Shown here one piece after another: positions 20,376 through 30,465 of a stretch of DNA of 46,786 nucleotides. Numbering within the stretch: the stretch's first letter is position 1; each line of letters begins with the position of its first letter. The translations under genes and the position numbers were made by a program. Source of the stretch: Candidatus Pelethocola excrementipullorum (GTDB lineage Bacteria; Bacillota; Clostridia; Lachnospirales; Lachnospiraceae); the NCBI GenBank assembly GCA_018714325.1, contig DVNN01000234.1, forward strand, positions 1-46,786. The letters are read 5' to 3'. The notes under the pieces are model-generated. The model did no database searches, was not told the DNA's origin, and saw nothing but the letters and a program-made list of their open reading frames with translations.

Positions 20376-23300
20376 TTAGCTGTTACTAGCAAAGTCAAAC
20401 AGCGAAATCTGATTGGACTCCGGAATATCTCCAAAAATTCCCATATCATCCATCAAGTCTATTACCGTCTTGCTGACCTTGGTTCTGTTCCGGAAATCAT
20501 CCTTGGACAGGAATATTCCGTCACGAGCCGCAAGTACCACCGCATCCGCCGCCTTATCTCCCAGTCCTTCTATAGTATCCAGAGCCGGCATCAGCTTATT
20601 GTCCACAATCTGGAACCGATGTGCCTGTGCGCTGTACAGATCCACCTGCTCAAATTCAAAACCCCTGGCGTACATTTCCTGTACAACCTTCATATCCTTG
20701 TAAGTATCCTGCTCCTTCTTACTTAAAACATCCTTCCGCTTCTCATAATCATTCATATAATACTCCAGACGATCCTGTCCCAGACACATCAGCTCATAGG
20801 AGAATGCCGAAGCACGGATGGAAAAGTAGGCAGCATAATAGGCAAGAGGATAAAATATCTTATAATAAGCTATGCGATAAGCCATCATAACATATGCCGC
20901 CGCATGGGCTTTCGGAAACATGTATTTAATCTTCTTACAAGACCAGATATACCAATCGGGCACATCGTGCTTTTTCATTTCGGCTTCCCATTCCGGTTTC
21001 AGTCCTTTTCCCTTACGCACGCTCTCCATGATAGTAAAGGATTCCTCACTATCCAACCCCTTGTTGATCAGGTAAATCATGATATCATCACGGGTACAGA
21101 TTGCCGTGGAAATGGTGGCATTGCCCTCTTCAATCAAGGTCTGCGCATTCCCCAGCCACACGTCGGTACCATGGGAAAGCCCTGAAATACGAATCAAATC
21201 TGAAAATGACTGAGGTTTGGTATCCAAAAGCATCTGGATAACGAACTCCGTGCCAAACTCAGGGATTCCCAGACACCCCAGAGGGCAGCCCCTGATATCA
21301 TCCGGCCGGATTCCCAAGGCCTCCGTACTCTTAAACAGAGACATTACATGGGGCTCATCCAGTGGAACCTCCTGAGCATCAAACCCGGTCAGATCCTCCA
21401 ACATACGGATCATCGTAGGATCGTCGTGTCCCAGAATATCCAGTTTCAGCAGGTTGGCATCGATGGAGTGATAGTCAAAGTGTGTGGTGATAATATCGGT
21501 GTTATTGTCATTGGCCGGATGTTGTACCGGGGTAAATGAATTGATATCCTCACCGAACGGCAGCACGATGATACCTCCTGGATGCTGTCCCGTGGTACGT
21601 CGGATTCCGGTACACCCCTTAACGATACGATCGATCTCACAATTTCGTTTGCGGGTTCCCCGTTCCTCATAATAGTTCTTCACATAACCAAAGGCCGTCT
21701 TCTCCGCCAGGGTACCGATGGTTCCCGCACGGAAGGTCTGCCCTGCGCCGAAGATAACCTCGGTATACTTATGAGCCTTACTTTGATATTCACCCGAAAA
21801 GTTCAGATCGATATCAGGCTCTTTATTCCCCTTAAACCCAAGGAAGGTCTCAAATGGTATATCAAATCCCATCTTCTGCAGCTGCGCCCCGCATTTCGGG
21901 CATTTCTTATCGGGCATATCACAGCCGGCACGTCCCGTATACTCCTTCACTTCCTCGGAATCAAAATCCACATAATGACACTCTCCACACAGATAGTGTG
22001 GGCTTAAGGGATTTACCTCTGTGATTCCGGACATGGTGGCCACGAAGGAAGATCCTACGGATCCACGGGATCCCACCAGATAACCATCCTCATTGGACTT
22101 CCACACCAACTTCTGAGCGATGATATACATCACGGCATATCCATTGGATATGATGGAATTCAGCTCCCTCTCCAGACGTGTCTCAACAATCTCGGGAAGT
22201 TCTTCCCCATAGAGTTCATGTGCCTTGTCATAACAGATCTCACGGAGACTCTGATCCGAGTTCTCGATGATTGGTGGGAATTTACCTGCCCGAATCGGTG
22301 ATATCTTATCCACCATATCGGCAATCTTCTGGGTATTGGTGATAACCACCTCTTCCGCCTTTTCCGAACCCAGATAAGAAAACTCTTCCAACATCTCATC
22401 GGTAGTTCTCAGATAAAGCGGTGCCTGGTCGTCCGCATCAGAAAATCCCTTTCCTGCCATAATAATCCTGCGGTAAACCTCATCCTGTGGTTCTATGAAG
22501 TGAACGTCACAGGTTGCCACCACCGGCTTGTTGAACTTTTCCCCCAACCTTACGATCTTCCGGTTAATTTCCTTTAAGTCTTCTTCGCTGTTGACCGCCG
22601 AAATATCCTCTTTCCTGATCATAAATGCGTTATTGCCCAGTGGCTGAATCTCCAGATAATCATAGAAATCCACCAGCCTGGTAAGCTCCTGTTCCGGTGC
22701 TCCTCTTACGATCGCCTGATACACTTCTCCTGCTTCGCAGGCAGAACCGATAATCAGGCCTTCCTGATACTTTTGATACAGACTTTTAGACAATCTGGGC
22801 CTCCGGTTATAATACTTCAGATGAGTCTCAGAAATCAGCCGGTAAAGATTTACTCTGCCAACCTCATTGGCGGCCAGTATGATGGCATGATAGGTAGGCA
22901 TCTTCTTTATGGTATTCTCAGAGATACTTCCCTGCTCGTTCAATGCATCCAGATCTTCGATTCCGCGGTCACGGAGCATTTTCACAAAGCGAACGAAGAT
23001 ATCCGCCGTACAGGCCGCATCATCCACCGCCCGGTGATGATTATTCAAAGGTACTCCTACGGCCTTTGCCACCGTATCCAGCTTAAACCGGTTCAGCCCC
23101 GGAAGCAGGAAACGGGCCATGGCAACCGTATCCACTACGGTAAACTCCTTCTGGATGCCCTGACGTTCACTGTTCTGCTCGATAAAACTCATATCGAACC
23201 CTGCATTGTGGGCCACCATAACCGCACCTTCACAGAATTCAAGGAACTCTGGCAGCACGGTCTCAATCAGTGGTGCATCCACCACCATACCGTCATTGAT

Positions 23301-24836
23301 TCCCGTCAGGTTCTCAATCTTAAATGGAATCGGCACCTGAGGATTCACAAAGCTGGAAAAACGCTTGGTAATCTGACCATTTTCCACACGTACCCCGCCA
23401 ATCTCTATGATCCTATCCACAATTGGGGAGAATCCGGTGGTCTCCAGGTCGAAAACCACATAGGGATGATCCAGGGACTGCTTCTTACTGTTGACCACAA
23501 TCCCCTTCAGGTCATCCACCAGATAGGCTTCCACCCCATAGATAACCTTAAAGGGAGCGCTGACTTGCTTCAACTCCTCTTTTGTGGCATCGGGATGTTC
23601 TTCTTTGTATTTGTTTCTAAACTTGCCATCGATATCCTCCATGGCATGGTTGGCCTCCGGAAATGCCTGCACCACACCATGATCTGTGATGGCAATGGCT
23701 GGATGCCCCCATTCATAGGCCCGCTTAACCAAGGTTCCGGCATCGGTCACCCCGTCCATATCACTCATCTTGGTATGGCAGTGAAGCTCCACCCTCTTCA
23801 TGGGTGAGTTATCGCTTCTGCTCTGCCGGAAATCACGGATTTTCTTAATTCCCCAGACCGAAGCAATGGTCAGATCGTGGTCAAAGGTATCGATCACCGT
23901 CTTACCCTTCAGTTTTATGAAGGTCCCTTCCTTAAGCGCAGGCTTAAGCTCCGGTACCTGCTCATTTCTCACGAAGATTTTTATGGTGATGGTGTCGGTG
24001 AAATCAGTAACCTGAAAGATTAAAATAGTCCGCTCATTCCTGATTTCCCGCATATCAAATGCCTGTACCATTCCCCGGATTGCGACTTCCCCAATCTCTC
24101 CCTCGATGGAGGAGATGGTTATACTTTCATCCTCGAAATCCTTTCCATAGATCAGGTCAGGATTAGATGGTTTTTTGGACTTCTTATCATCCCCCTGGGA
24201 TTGAAACTGTGTTTTTCCTTCTTTCTTCCCGGCCTTCTTCTCCAGGTGTTCCCCAATCTGGGTGCGTTCCATCACATGGCGTACCTGCTGTTGGATCTTC
24301 AATTCACTCTTTTCCTTGGCACGGCTCAGTTCCTGCTTTTTATAACCGGTATGTATCTTCAGATTCAGACCACAGCGCTCGCAGAAAATCTTCTCCAGAA
24401 TCTGCAGAAGTTCCTCTTCCCGCTCATGGGCAATCACCGAATCCACCAGTTCCAGACTCATCACCTCGACCTCAGGAAATGATATGGTGGCCGTCTGGAA
24501 CAGGTTACAGAGAAATACACTGTATTCCCTCAATTCCGTCATAATACTGCCATGGTATACTTCGAGCAGATTTTCCGGCGTATACTGTCTGGAGAGCTGA
24601 AACTTTTCAATGATCTTAATCTGAATCTCCACATTCTGGAAAAATTGATTTTTAATTGCCTGTTCCAGGGCAAATATATGCTTTTTATGAATCCATTGGC
24701 TGCTGACCAGATAAACCCTCAGCAGATCCTTCTTTTTGGTGATTCCCACTCTGGTTACCTGAACCAGCTCCAATAAATCCGCCAGCTCTCCTGAAATCTG
24801 GAGACCCGGAAAAACATCCATAAACTCTTTATTCAT
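20376..24836 (-). CDS. polC: DNA polymerase III subunit alpha, Gram-positive PolC type
   Basis: PHP domain (ELHCHTKMSDMDGVTD), DEDD exonuclease (YVVFDLETTGFSP), polymerase motifs (GSRGSVGSSFVA, GNKEPDIDLNFSGEYQ), 1486 aa. Confidence 0.97.
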   Translation of the reverse strand: MNKEFMDVFPGLQISGELADLLELVQVTRVGITKKKDLLRVYLVSSQWIHKKHIFALEQAIKNQFFQNVEIQIKIIEKFQLSRQYTPENLLEVYHGSIMTELREYSVFLCNLFQTATISFPEVEVMSLELVDSVIAHEREEELLQILEKIFCERCGLNLKIHTGYKKQELSRAKEKSELKIQQQVRHVMERTQIGEHLEKKAGKKEGKTQFQSQGDDKKSKKPSNPDLIYGKDFEDESITISSIEGEIGEVAIRGMVQAFDMREIRNERTILIFQVTDFTDTITIKIFVRNEQVPELKPALKEGTFIKLKGKTVIDTFDHDLTIASVWGIKKIRDFRQSRSDNSPMKRVELHCHTKMSDMDGVTDAGTLVKRAYEWGHPAIAITDHGVVQAFPEANHAMEDIDGKFRNKYKEEHPDATKEELKQVSAPFKVIYGVEAYLVDDLKGIVVNSKKQSLDHPYVVFDLETTGFSPIVDRIIEIGGVRVENGQITKRFSSFVNPQVPIPFKIENLTGINDGMVVDAPLIETVLPEFLEFCEGAVMVAHNAGFDMSFIEQNSERQGIQKEFTVVDTVAMARFLLPGLNRFKLDTVAKAVGVPLNNHHRAVDDAACTADIFVRFVKMLRDRGIEDLDALNEQGSISENTIKKMPTYHAIILAANEVGRVNLYRLISETHLKYYNRRPRLSKSLYQKYQEGLIIGSACEAGEVYQAIVRGAPEQELTRLVDFYDYLEIQPLGNNAFMIRKEDISAVNSEEDLKEINRKIVRLGEKFNKPVVATCDVHFIEPQDEVYRRIIMAGKGFSDADDQAPLYLRTTDEMLEEFSYLGSEKAEEVVITNTQKIADMVDKISPIRAGKFPPIIENSDQSLREICYDKAHELYGEELPEIVETRLERELNSIISNGYAVMYIIAQKLVWKSNEDGYLVGSRGSVGSSFVATMSGITEVNPLSPHYLCGECHYVDFDSEEVKEYTGRAGCDMPDKKCPKCGAQLQKMGFDIPFETFLGFKGNKEPDIDLNFSGEYQSKAHKYTEVIFGAGQTFRAGTIGTLAEKTAFGYVKNYYEERGTRKRNCEIDRIVKGCTGIRRTTGQHPGGIIVLPFGEDINSFTPVQHPANDNNTDIITTHFDYHSIDANLLKLDILGHDDPTMIRMLEDLTGFDAQEVPLDEPHVMSLFKSTEALGIRPDDIRGCPLGCLGIPEFGTEFVIQMLLDTKPQSFSDLIRISGLSHGTDVWLGNAQTLIEEGNATISTAICTRDDIMIYLINKGLDSEESFTIMESVRKGKGLKPEWEAEMKKHDVPDWYIWSCKKIKYMFPKAHAAAYVMMAYRIAYYKIFYPLAYYAAYFSIRASAFSYELMCLGQDRLEYYMNDYEKRKDVLSKKEQDTYKDMKVVQEMYARGFEFEQVDLYSAQAHRFQIVDNKLMPALDTIEGLGDKAADAVVLAARDGIFLSKDDFRNRTKVSKTVIDLMDDMGIFGDIPESNQISLFDFASNS

Positions 24837-24893
24837 TCCTACTTCCTACTTCTAATCGATGACGCACACAGTTTCTATATGACTTATGCACTT

Positions 24894-25949
24894 TTATTTC
24901 TCCCAGTTCAATAATTCCTCTCTCAAACAGGATAGTAATTCTGTTTCCTTGACTTTCTTAACGATTTCGCCCTTCTTGATCAACAATCCTTCCCCTTTGC
25001 CGCCGGCAATGCCGATATCGGCCTCCTTCGCCTCTCCAGGCCCGTTGACCACGCAGCCCATCACCGCAACTTTAAGATCCAAGGGAATATCCTGAACCAT
25101 GGTTTCCACCTGATTGGCAAGCTCAATCAAATTTATCTGGGTTCTGCCGCAGGTTGGACAGGATACCACCTCGATTCCACCCTTGCGCATCCCCAACGTC
25201 TTCAATATGAGTTTGGCGGATTTCACTTCTTCCAGTGGATCACCGGTCAGGGATACACGGATGGTATCGCCAATACCCTGATACATGATGATGCCCAGCC
25301 CCAAAGCCGATTTGATATTTCCTGAATATACTGTCCCCGACTCGGTAATTCCCACATGCAGAGGATAATCTGTCTTTTGGGCAATTAATTCATGGGCTCT
25401 TGCACACATCATAACATCGGATGACTTGATACTGATCACAAGGTTTTCATAACCCAAGTCCTCGATAATCTTCACCTTGTCCAGAGCGCTCTCCACAAGT
25501 CCTTCCGCCGTAACCCCATGGTACCTGGCAACCAGCTCTTTCTCCAGCGATCCGCTGTTCACCCCGACACGGATGGGAATATTCCGATCCCTTGCCACGT
25601 CCACAACGGCCTGAATCCGTTCCCTGCTGCCTATATTTCCAGGGTTAATCCTTATCTTGTCAGCCCCATGTTCCATGGACGCTATGGCCAGCTTATAGTC
25701 AAAGTGGATATCCGCTACCAGGGGAATAGTAATCTGCTTTTTGATCTCTTCCAACGCCTTTGCAGCCTCCATGTTAGGCACCGCACACCGGATAATATCG
25801 CAGCCCGCATTGGTCAAAGCCTGAATCTGGGCGGTTGTAGCTTGTACATCCTCGGTTTTCGTATTGGTCATGGATTGGATTAACACAGGATTTCCTCCGC
25901 CAATCACACGATCCCCTATCTTCACTACTCTTGTTTCTCCTCTACCCAT
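24894..25949 (-). CDS. ispG: 4-hydroxy-3-methylbut-2-en-1-yl diphosphate synthase
   Basis: GGGNPVLIQSMTNTKTEDVQAT, IRINPGNIG, SCPTCGRTQ, VMGCVVNGPGEAKEADIGIAGG (Fe-S cysteines). Confidence 0.96.
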   Translation of the reverse strand: MGRGETRVVKIGDRVIGGGNPVLIQSMTNTKTEDVQATTAQIQALTNAGCDIIRCAVPNMEAAKALEEIKKQITIPLVADIHFDYKLAIASMEHGADKIRINPGNIGSRERIQAVVDVARDRNIPIRVGVNSGSLEKELVARYHGVTAEGLVESALDKVKIIEDLGYENLVISIKSSDVMMCARAHELIAQKTDYPLHVGITESGTVYSGNIKSALGLGIIMYQGIGDTIRVSLTGDPLEEVKSAKLILKTLGMRKGGIEVVSCPTCGRTQINLIELANQVETMVQDIPLDLKVAVMGCVVNGPGEAKEADIGIAGGKGEGLLIKKGEIVKKVKETELLSCLREELLNWEK

Positions 25950-25982
25950 TCTATGCCTCCATTTCTTAGTCCAACAAGGGAA

Positions 25983-26840
25983 TTAATACAACTTTTCAAC
26001 GACAGACTCCGCTGTCTTTTCGTTGTTTCGCTTACATTCCTCATAATTTTGTTCATAATACTTCTGATATAGTAAATCAATCAGATACAACTGACCGCCT
26101 TTTGCCTTCAATGAGCCACCGTCCAAAACTCCTTCATCGGCACCGCAAAGCAATACGGCATCCGCATATCTGGTCAGTGGTGATTTGTGAAAATGCGTAA
26201 TGCAGGCGATCCTGGCACCTCCTGCCTTCGCCGCTTTCACCACCTGTATATTGTCCTTTGTGGCACCTGAATACGATATAATAAATATCATATCCTCCTC
26301 CGTCATCGTGGCTGCGGCCATCGCCTGCATGTGTGGATCCGTAATACAGACCACTTTTCCCGTTATTCGTAAAAATTTATTCCTAGCCTCTTCCGCCGTC
26401 AGAAGGCTGTCTCCAATCCCAAAGAAAAACACCCTTCTGGCCTGCTTCAACAGCTCTAACGTTTTGCTGAATTGCTCTCTGTCCAACAGCATATACGTTT
26501 CGCGGATTGCATCAATATGCTGGTGAAAAGTCTTCTCCGCAAAGTCCCCCGCTATCTCCTGCCTTCCCTTCAAGTCGGTATGATATCTCAACTCCGTATC
26601 CTTGGCCCCCTGACTCAGGGATAATTTCATCTTGAATTCCTGATATCCCTTTAATCCCAGGGTGCGGCAGAAACGGTAAACGCTGGTATCTCCCACATCA
26701 CAGGCATCCGCCAGATCCGAGATGGACAGCAAAAGGACCTGTTTCGGCTCCCTTAGTATATAGTCCGCCACCTTTTTTTCTGCTTTTGTAAATTGGTTAT
26801 AAGATGACTGTATCTTCAGTAAAAAATTATGGCTGTCCAT
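25983..26840 (-). CDS. RpiR/MurR-family transcriptional regulator (HTH + SIS domain)
   Basis: FTKAEKKVADYILREPKQVLLLSISDLADACDVGDTSVYRFCRTLGLKGYQEFKMKL; SIS domain FFFGIGDSLLTAEEARNKFLRIT. Confidence 0.93.
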   Translation of the reverse strand: MDSHNFLLKIQSSYNQFTKAEKKVADYILREPKQVLLLSISDLADACDVGDTSVYRFCRTLGLKGYQEFKMKLSLSQGAKDTELRYHTDLKGRQEIAGDFAEKTFHQHIDAIRETYMLLDREQFSKTLELLKQARRVFFFGIGDSLLTAEEARNKFLRITGKVVCITDPHMQAMAAATMTEEDMIFIISYSGATKDNIQVVKAAKAGGARIACITHFHKSPLTRYADAVLLCGADEGVLDGGSLKAKGGQLYLIDLLYQKYYEQNYEECKRNNEKTAESVVEKLY

Positions 26841-27087
26841 ATCCGCCTCTTTTCTCCTTCAAAAGTGTGGCAGCTGCATACCCTTAACGGCCAGTTTTTC
26901 CATCTGGCTCTGCCAATCGCCGGAAACTCTATCTTTTAATGATAATATCATAGTTTAAACTCATCACGCAAGTATTTGTCCCCCTACCTATATATATCAT
27001 TGCATTTTCCTCGATTTTCATATAGAATAACATACATAAGAATTTAACGATTCAACGAACTGAAAAAGCCTAAGATAGAGGAATAAC

Positions 27088-28284
27088 ATGGACAATTTTG
27101 ATTTTAACGATCTGGGTAACAACATCAGTCATCTTGTGGATGACGCCATCAATTCCCAGAATTTTAAGGAACTTAATAAAACAATAAATAAAACCATAAA
27201 CCAGGCACTGGATGGAGTTAACAAGACGGTGGCGAATCTCAATAACTACAGCAACCGCTTTAGTGGCCATCCCTACCAGCCCAACCCGCGAAGTGGCCCC
27301 TTAAGAACACAGCCCTTGCAGAAGCAGACCCCTTCCAGGATTTATGCGAAGTCCCCCAAGGGGCAGATTTCCGGAAGCATCAAGGCGTTTCTGGGATTCA
27401 GCATGGCCGGAATAGGTGGTATATCCGCCCTGGTCCTGATTATCCTGGCTCTCTTTGGGATATTAAATTTGGGCACCACCATCGCTCTGGTTATGGTATT
27501 TTTACTGTTTGCAGGCGGATTGGTTCTGGGCATCTCCGGCACCAAAGTACTGTCACGGCTTAAGCGTTTCCGTCAATACTGCAGTGTAATCGGCGGCAAA
27601 TCCTATGTGGAGCTGAATGATCTGGAAAAGGGCACCGGCCGCTCCAAAAAGTTCCTGATTCAGGATCTGCAGGATATGATCGATCGCCGCATGTTCCATC
27701 AGGCTCATCTGGATCATCAGCAGTCCTGCCTGATGCTGAACGACGCTGTGTACCAGCAATATCTTCAGTCCCTGGAATCCCAAAAGGCCCAGAAGGAAGA
27801 GGAACAGGCCATGGCAGATGCCGGCATCACTCCGGAATTCATGGCGGTTATAAAGGAAAGTGAAGATTACATCACTAAGATCCATCAGGCCAATGATGAG
27901 CTTCCGGGAGAGGTGATTTCCCAGAAACTGGCCCGTTTGGAAGTTGTCATCACCCGTATTCTGGCCGAGGTGAAAAAGCAGCCCAGAAAAGCGGCGGAGT
28001 TGCAGAGATTCATGAACTATTATCTTCCAACTACCTGGAAATTAATCAATGCTTATCTGGAATTTGAACGCCAGCCTGTGCGGACCGAGAATGTCATCAC
28101 CACACAAAAGGAAATCGAAGTCACTCTGGACACAATCAATAATGCCTTTGAAACACTATTGAATGACTTATTCCAGACTCAGGCCTGGGATATCTCCTCG
28201 GATATCTCCGTGCTGCAGACCATGCTGGCTCAGGAAGGCCTTACCAAATCAGATATCAATCATAAAGCAGATAATACAAATTAA
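27088..28284 (+). CDS. XpaC-like protein (5-bromo-4-chloroindolyl phosphate hydrolysis family)
   Basis: Two adjacent TM segments followed by a helical domain; immediately upstream of a TelA-like gene, the common xpaC-telA pairing. Confidence 0.7.
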   Translation: MDNFDFNDLGNNISHLVDDAINSQNFKELNKTINKTINQALDGVNKTVANLNNYSNRFSGHPYQPNPRSGPLRTQPLQKQTPSRIYAKSPKGQISGSIKAFLGFSMAGIGGISALVLIILALFGILNLGTTIALVMVFLLFAGGLVLGISGTKVLSRLKRFRQYCSVIGGKSYVELNDLEKGTGRSKKFLIQDLQDMIDRRMFHQAHLDHQQSCLMLNDAVYQQYLQSLESQKAQKEEEQAMADAGITPEFMAVIKESEDYITKIHQANDELPGEVISQKLARLEVVITRILAEVKKQPRKAAELQRFMNYYLPTTWKLINAYLEFERQPVRTENVITTQKEIEVTLDTINNAFETLLNDLFQTQAWDISSDISVLQTMLAQEGLTKSDINHKADNTN

Positions 28285-28318
28285 AAGTTACATTGACAGA
28301 TCTAAAGGAGAACATATT

Positions 28319-29470
28319 ATGAGCGAAGAATTTAAGGATTTCACTGCGGCACCAACTTTAAGCTTTGGCGAACCGCTGACTCCATCACCATCACCTGAAG
28401 TGCCTGCCGTTTCCAATGATTTACAGACCGGCTCTGCCATGGATGATTCCATGCTTTCCTCGGAAGAGAAACAACTTGTGGATCAGTTCGTGGAAAAGAT
28501 CGATATTCACAATGCCAAGGGCATTCTGGAGTATGGCGCAGGCACCCAGAAAAAGATGGCTGATTTTTCCGAGCGCACATTAGAGAATGTACGCGGCAAA
28601 GATATGGGGGAGATCGGTGACTTGCTGGCATCTGTGGTTACCGAAGTGAAAGGATTTGATGCTGAGGAGGAAGAGAAGGGCTTCTTGGGTTTATTTAAGA
28701 AAACTTCCAATAAACTGACTGCCTTAAAGGCCAAATATGATAAGGCAGAGGTCAGCATATCCAAGATCTGTCAGGCTTTGGAAAGCCATCAGATCACCTT
28801 ATTAAAAGACGTTGCGGTACTGGATAAGATGTATGACATGAATCTTGCCTATTACAAAGAGCTGACCATGTATATCCTGGCCGGAAAGAAAAAACTGGAG
28901 CAGGTACGGACAGTGGAAGTTACGGCACTTAACGCAAAAGCTCAGGCCAGTGGGCTGGCAGAAGATGCTCAGGCCGCCAGAGACCTGGATGAGCTTTGCA
29001 ACCGTTTTGAGAAGAAACTTCATGATCTGGATCTGACCAGGACGATTGCGATGCAGACCGCACCTCAGATCCGCATGATTCAAAATAACGATACCCAGAT
29101 GGCCGAAAAGATTCAGTCCACCATCGTCAACACAATCCCACTGTGGAAAAACCAGATGGTGATTACCTTGGGAATACAGCATTCCACTCAGGCTGCCGAG
29201 GCTCAACGTCAGGTAACCGATGCCACCAACGAACTGCTCAAGAAAAATGCAGCCGCCTTAAAGACAGCGACCATCGAAACTGCCAAGGCCAACGAGCGGG
29301 GAATTGTGGATATTGAAACCTTGAAACAGACCAATCAAAGCCTGATTTCCACCTTGGATGAAGTGATGAAGATTCAGCAGGAAGGACGTCAAAAACGTGT
29401 GGCGGCCGAAGCCGAACTTCGGAGTATGGAGAATGACCTGAAAAACAAACTTTTAACCCTGAACGCATAA
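28319..29470 (+). CDS. Toxic anion resistance protein, TelA family
   Basis: Start MSEEFKDF at 28319 has AAAGGAG upstream (the listed ORF start at 28163 is an upstream extension); TelA-like helical sequence ending NDLKNKLLTLNA. Confidence 0.85.
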   Translation: MSEEFKDFTAAPTLSFGEPLTPSPSPEVPAVSNDLQTGSAMDDSMLSSEEKQLVDQFVEKIDIHNAKGILEYGAGTQKKMADFSERTLENVRGKDMGEIGDLLASVVTEVKGFDAEEEEKGFLGLFKKTSNKLTALKAKYDKAEVSISKICQALESHQITLLKDVAVLDKMYDMNLAYYKELTMYILAGKKKLEQVRTVEVTALNAKAQASGLAEDAQAARDLDELCNRFEKKLHDLDLTRTIAMQTAPQIRMIQNNDTQMAEKIQSTIVNTIPLWKNQMVITLGIQHSTQAAEAQRQVTDATNELLKKNAAALKTATIETAKANERGIVDIETLKQTNQSLISTLDEVMKIQQEGRQKRVAAEAELRSMENDLKNKLLTLNA

Positions 29471-29496
29471 TTTGATATTTCTCATATGCAAATACG

Positions 29497-29540
29497 AAAA
29501 CCATCCGAACAGCACCGATATGCCGCTTGGATGGTTTTAT
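29497..29540 (+). terminator. Terminator after telA-like gene
   Basis: AAAACCATCC (29497-29506) / GGATGGTTTT (29529-29538). Confidence 0.7.
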
Positions 29541-29574
29541 TAATATCTAAAGAAGAGAAGCGGAGGAACACACG

Positions 29575-30357
29575 ATGTTTAAAGGATTATATGAAAAACT
29601 GCCGGATCTGACAGCATACCTGGACCGGCTGAACTTGACAGAAGCTCCAACTCCCGATCTGGAGGGACTGAATCGTCTCATCTATGCGCATCAATGCATG
29701 ATTCCTTTTGAGAATCTGGATATCTGCGAAAAGCAGATTCCAATCTCACTGAATATTGAGGATCTCTATGAGAAAATCATTCTCAGAAAGCGTGGGGGAT
29801 ATTGTTTTGAGCTGAATGCCCTCTTTCATTCCCTGCTGGCAGCCTGTGGATTTCAGGTCATACCCTGCACGGCCCGCATCGTCCGGGGTAAGGATTATGT
29901 AGCACTTCCCCTGCACCGGGCAAACCTGGTTGCCTTGGATCAGAAGTATTATTTCTGTGACGTAGGTTATGGTGGTGCTCAACCTGCTCAAGGCGTTCCT
30001 GTTGAGGACGGATGGGAAGGAACTGCTAAGGGCCATACCTTTGGGATTACTCAGCTCAAAGACAATTGGTGGCTGCTGAGCCAGCGTATTCAGGGTGAGC
30101 TGGTTCCAATCATCAGTTTTTCGGCCGCGCCCATGGATCCCGTTGATTTTATTCCGGCCAACTACTACGCCTCCACCAGCCCTGACTCGGTCTTTACCAC
30201 CCGCCGCTTCTTAAACAGACGTACACCGGAGGGAAGCATCTCCATCCATGGCAATACCTTTAGCAGAGTGAGCCATCACCAAAAGACGGAACAACCGATT
30301 ACCTCCGACGAAGAATTCCAGAACATTCTGGACACACACTTTAACATGAACTACTAA
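29575..30357 (+). CDS. Arylamine N-acetyltransferase family protein
   Basis: IPFENLDI, RKRGGYCFELNALFHSLL (catalytic Cys), LPLHRANLV, CDVGYGG (NAT Cys/His/Asp). Confidence 0.93.
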   Translation: MFKGLYEKLPDLTAYLDRLNLTEAPTPDLEGLNRLIYAHQCMIPFENLDICEKQIPISLNIEDLYEKIILRKRGGYCFELNALFHSLLAACGFQVIPCTARIVRGKDYVALPLHRANLVALDQKYYFCDVGYGGAQPAQGVPVEDGWEGTAKGHTFGITQLKDNWWLLSQRIQGELVPIISFSAAPMDPVDFIPANYYASTSPDSVFTTRRFLNRRTPEGSISIHGNTFSRVSHHQKTEQPITSDEEFQNILDTHFNMNY

Positions 30358-30401
30358 AAAACAAGAACAGAATAATACCTGTTCCTAATACGATACATAG
30401 A

Positions 30402-30448
30402 AATCCCGCAGTGATGCAAAGGCTTAAACAGTACATCACTACGGGATT
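30402..30448. terminator. Bidirectional terminator between NAT (+) and FliB-like gene (-)
   Basis: AATCCCGcAGTGATG (30402-30416) / CATCACTaCGGGATT (30434-30448). Confidence 0.7.
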
Positions 30449-30465
30449 CTATTCTTTCTTGCAGT

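Noticed and set aside
22773-23807. 344-aa ORF on the plus strand
   Set aside because: Fully antisense to polC, which is unambiguous; composition (many His, Ile, Gln) is typical of a shadow ORF.
24836-24894. Possible regulatory element between ispG and polC
   Set aside because: The gap is only about 57 bp and the ispG-polC order is a common Firmicutes arrangement; nothing distinctive seen.
28163-28318. N-terminal extension of the TelA-like ORF
   Set aside because: Overlaps the upstream xpaC-like gene; the start at 28319 has a good RBS.
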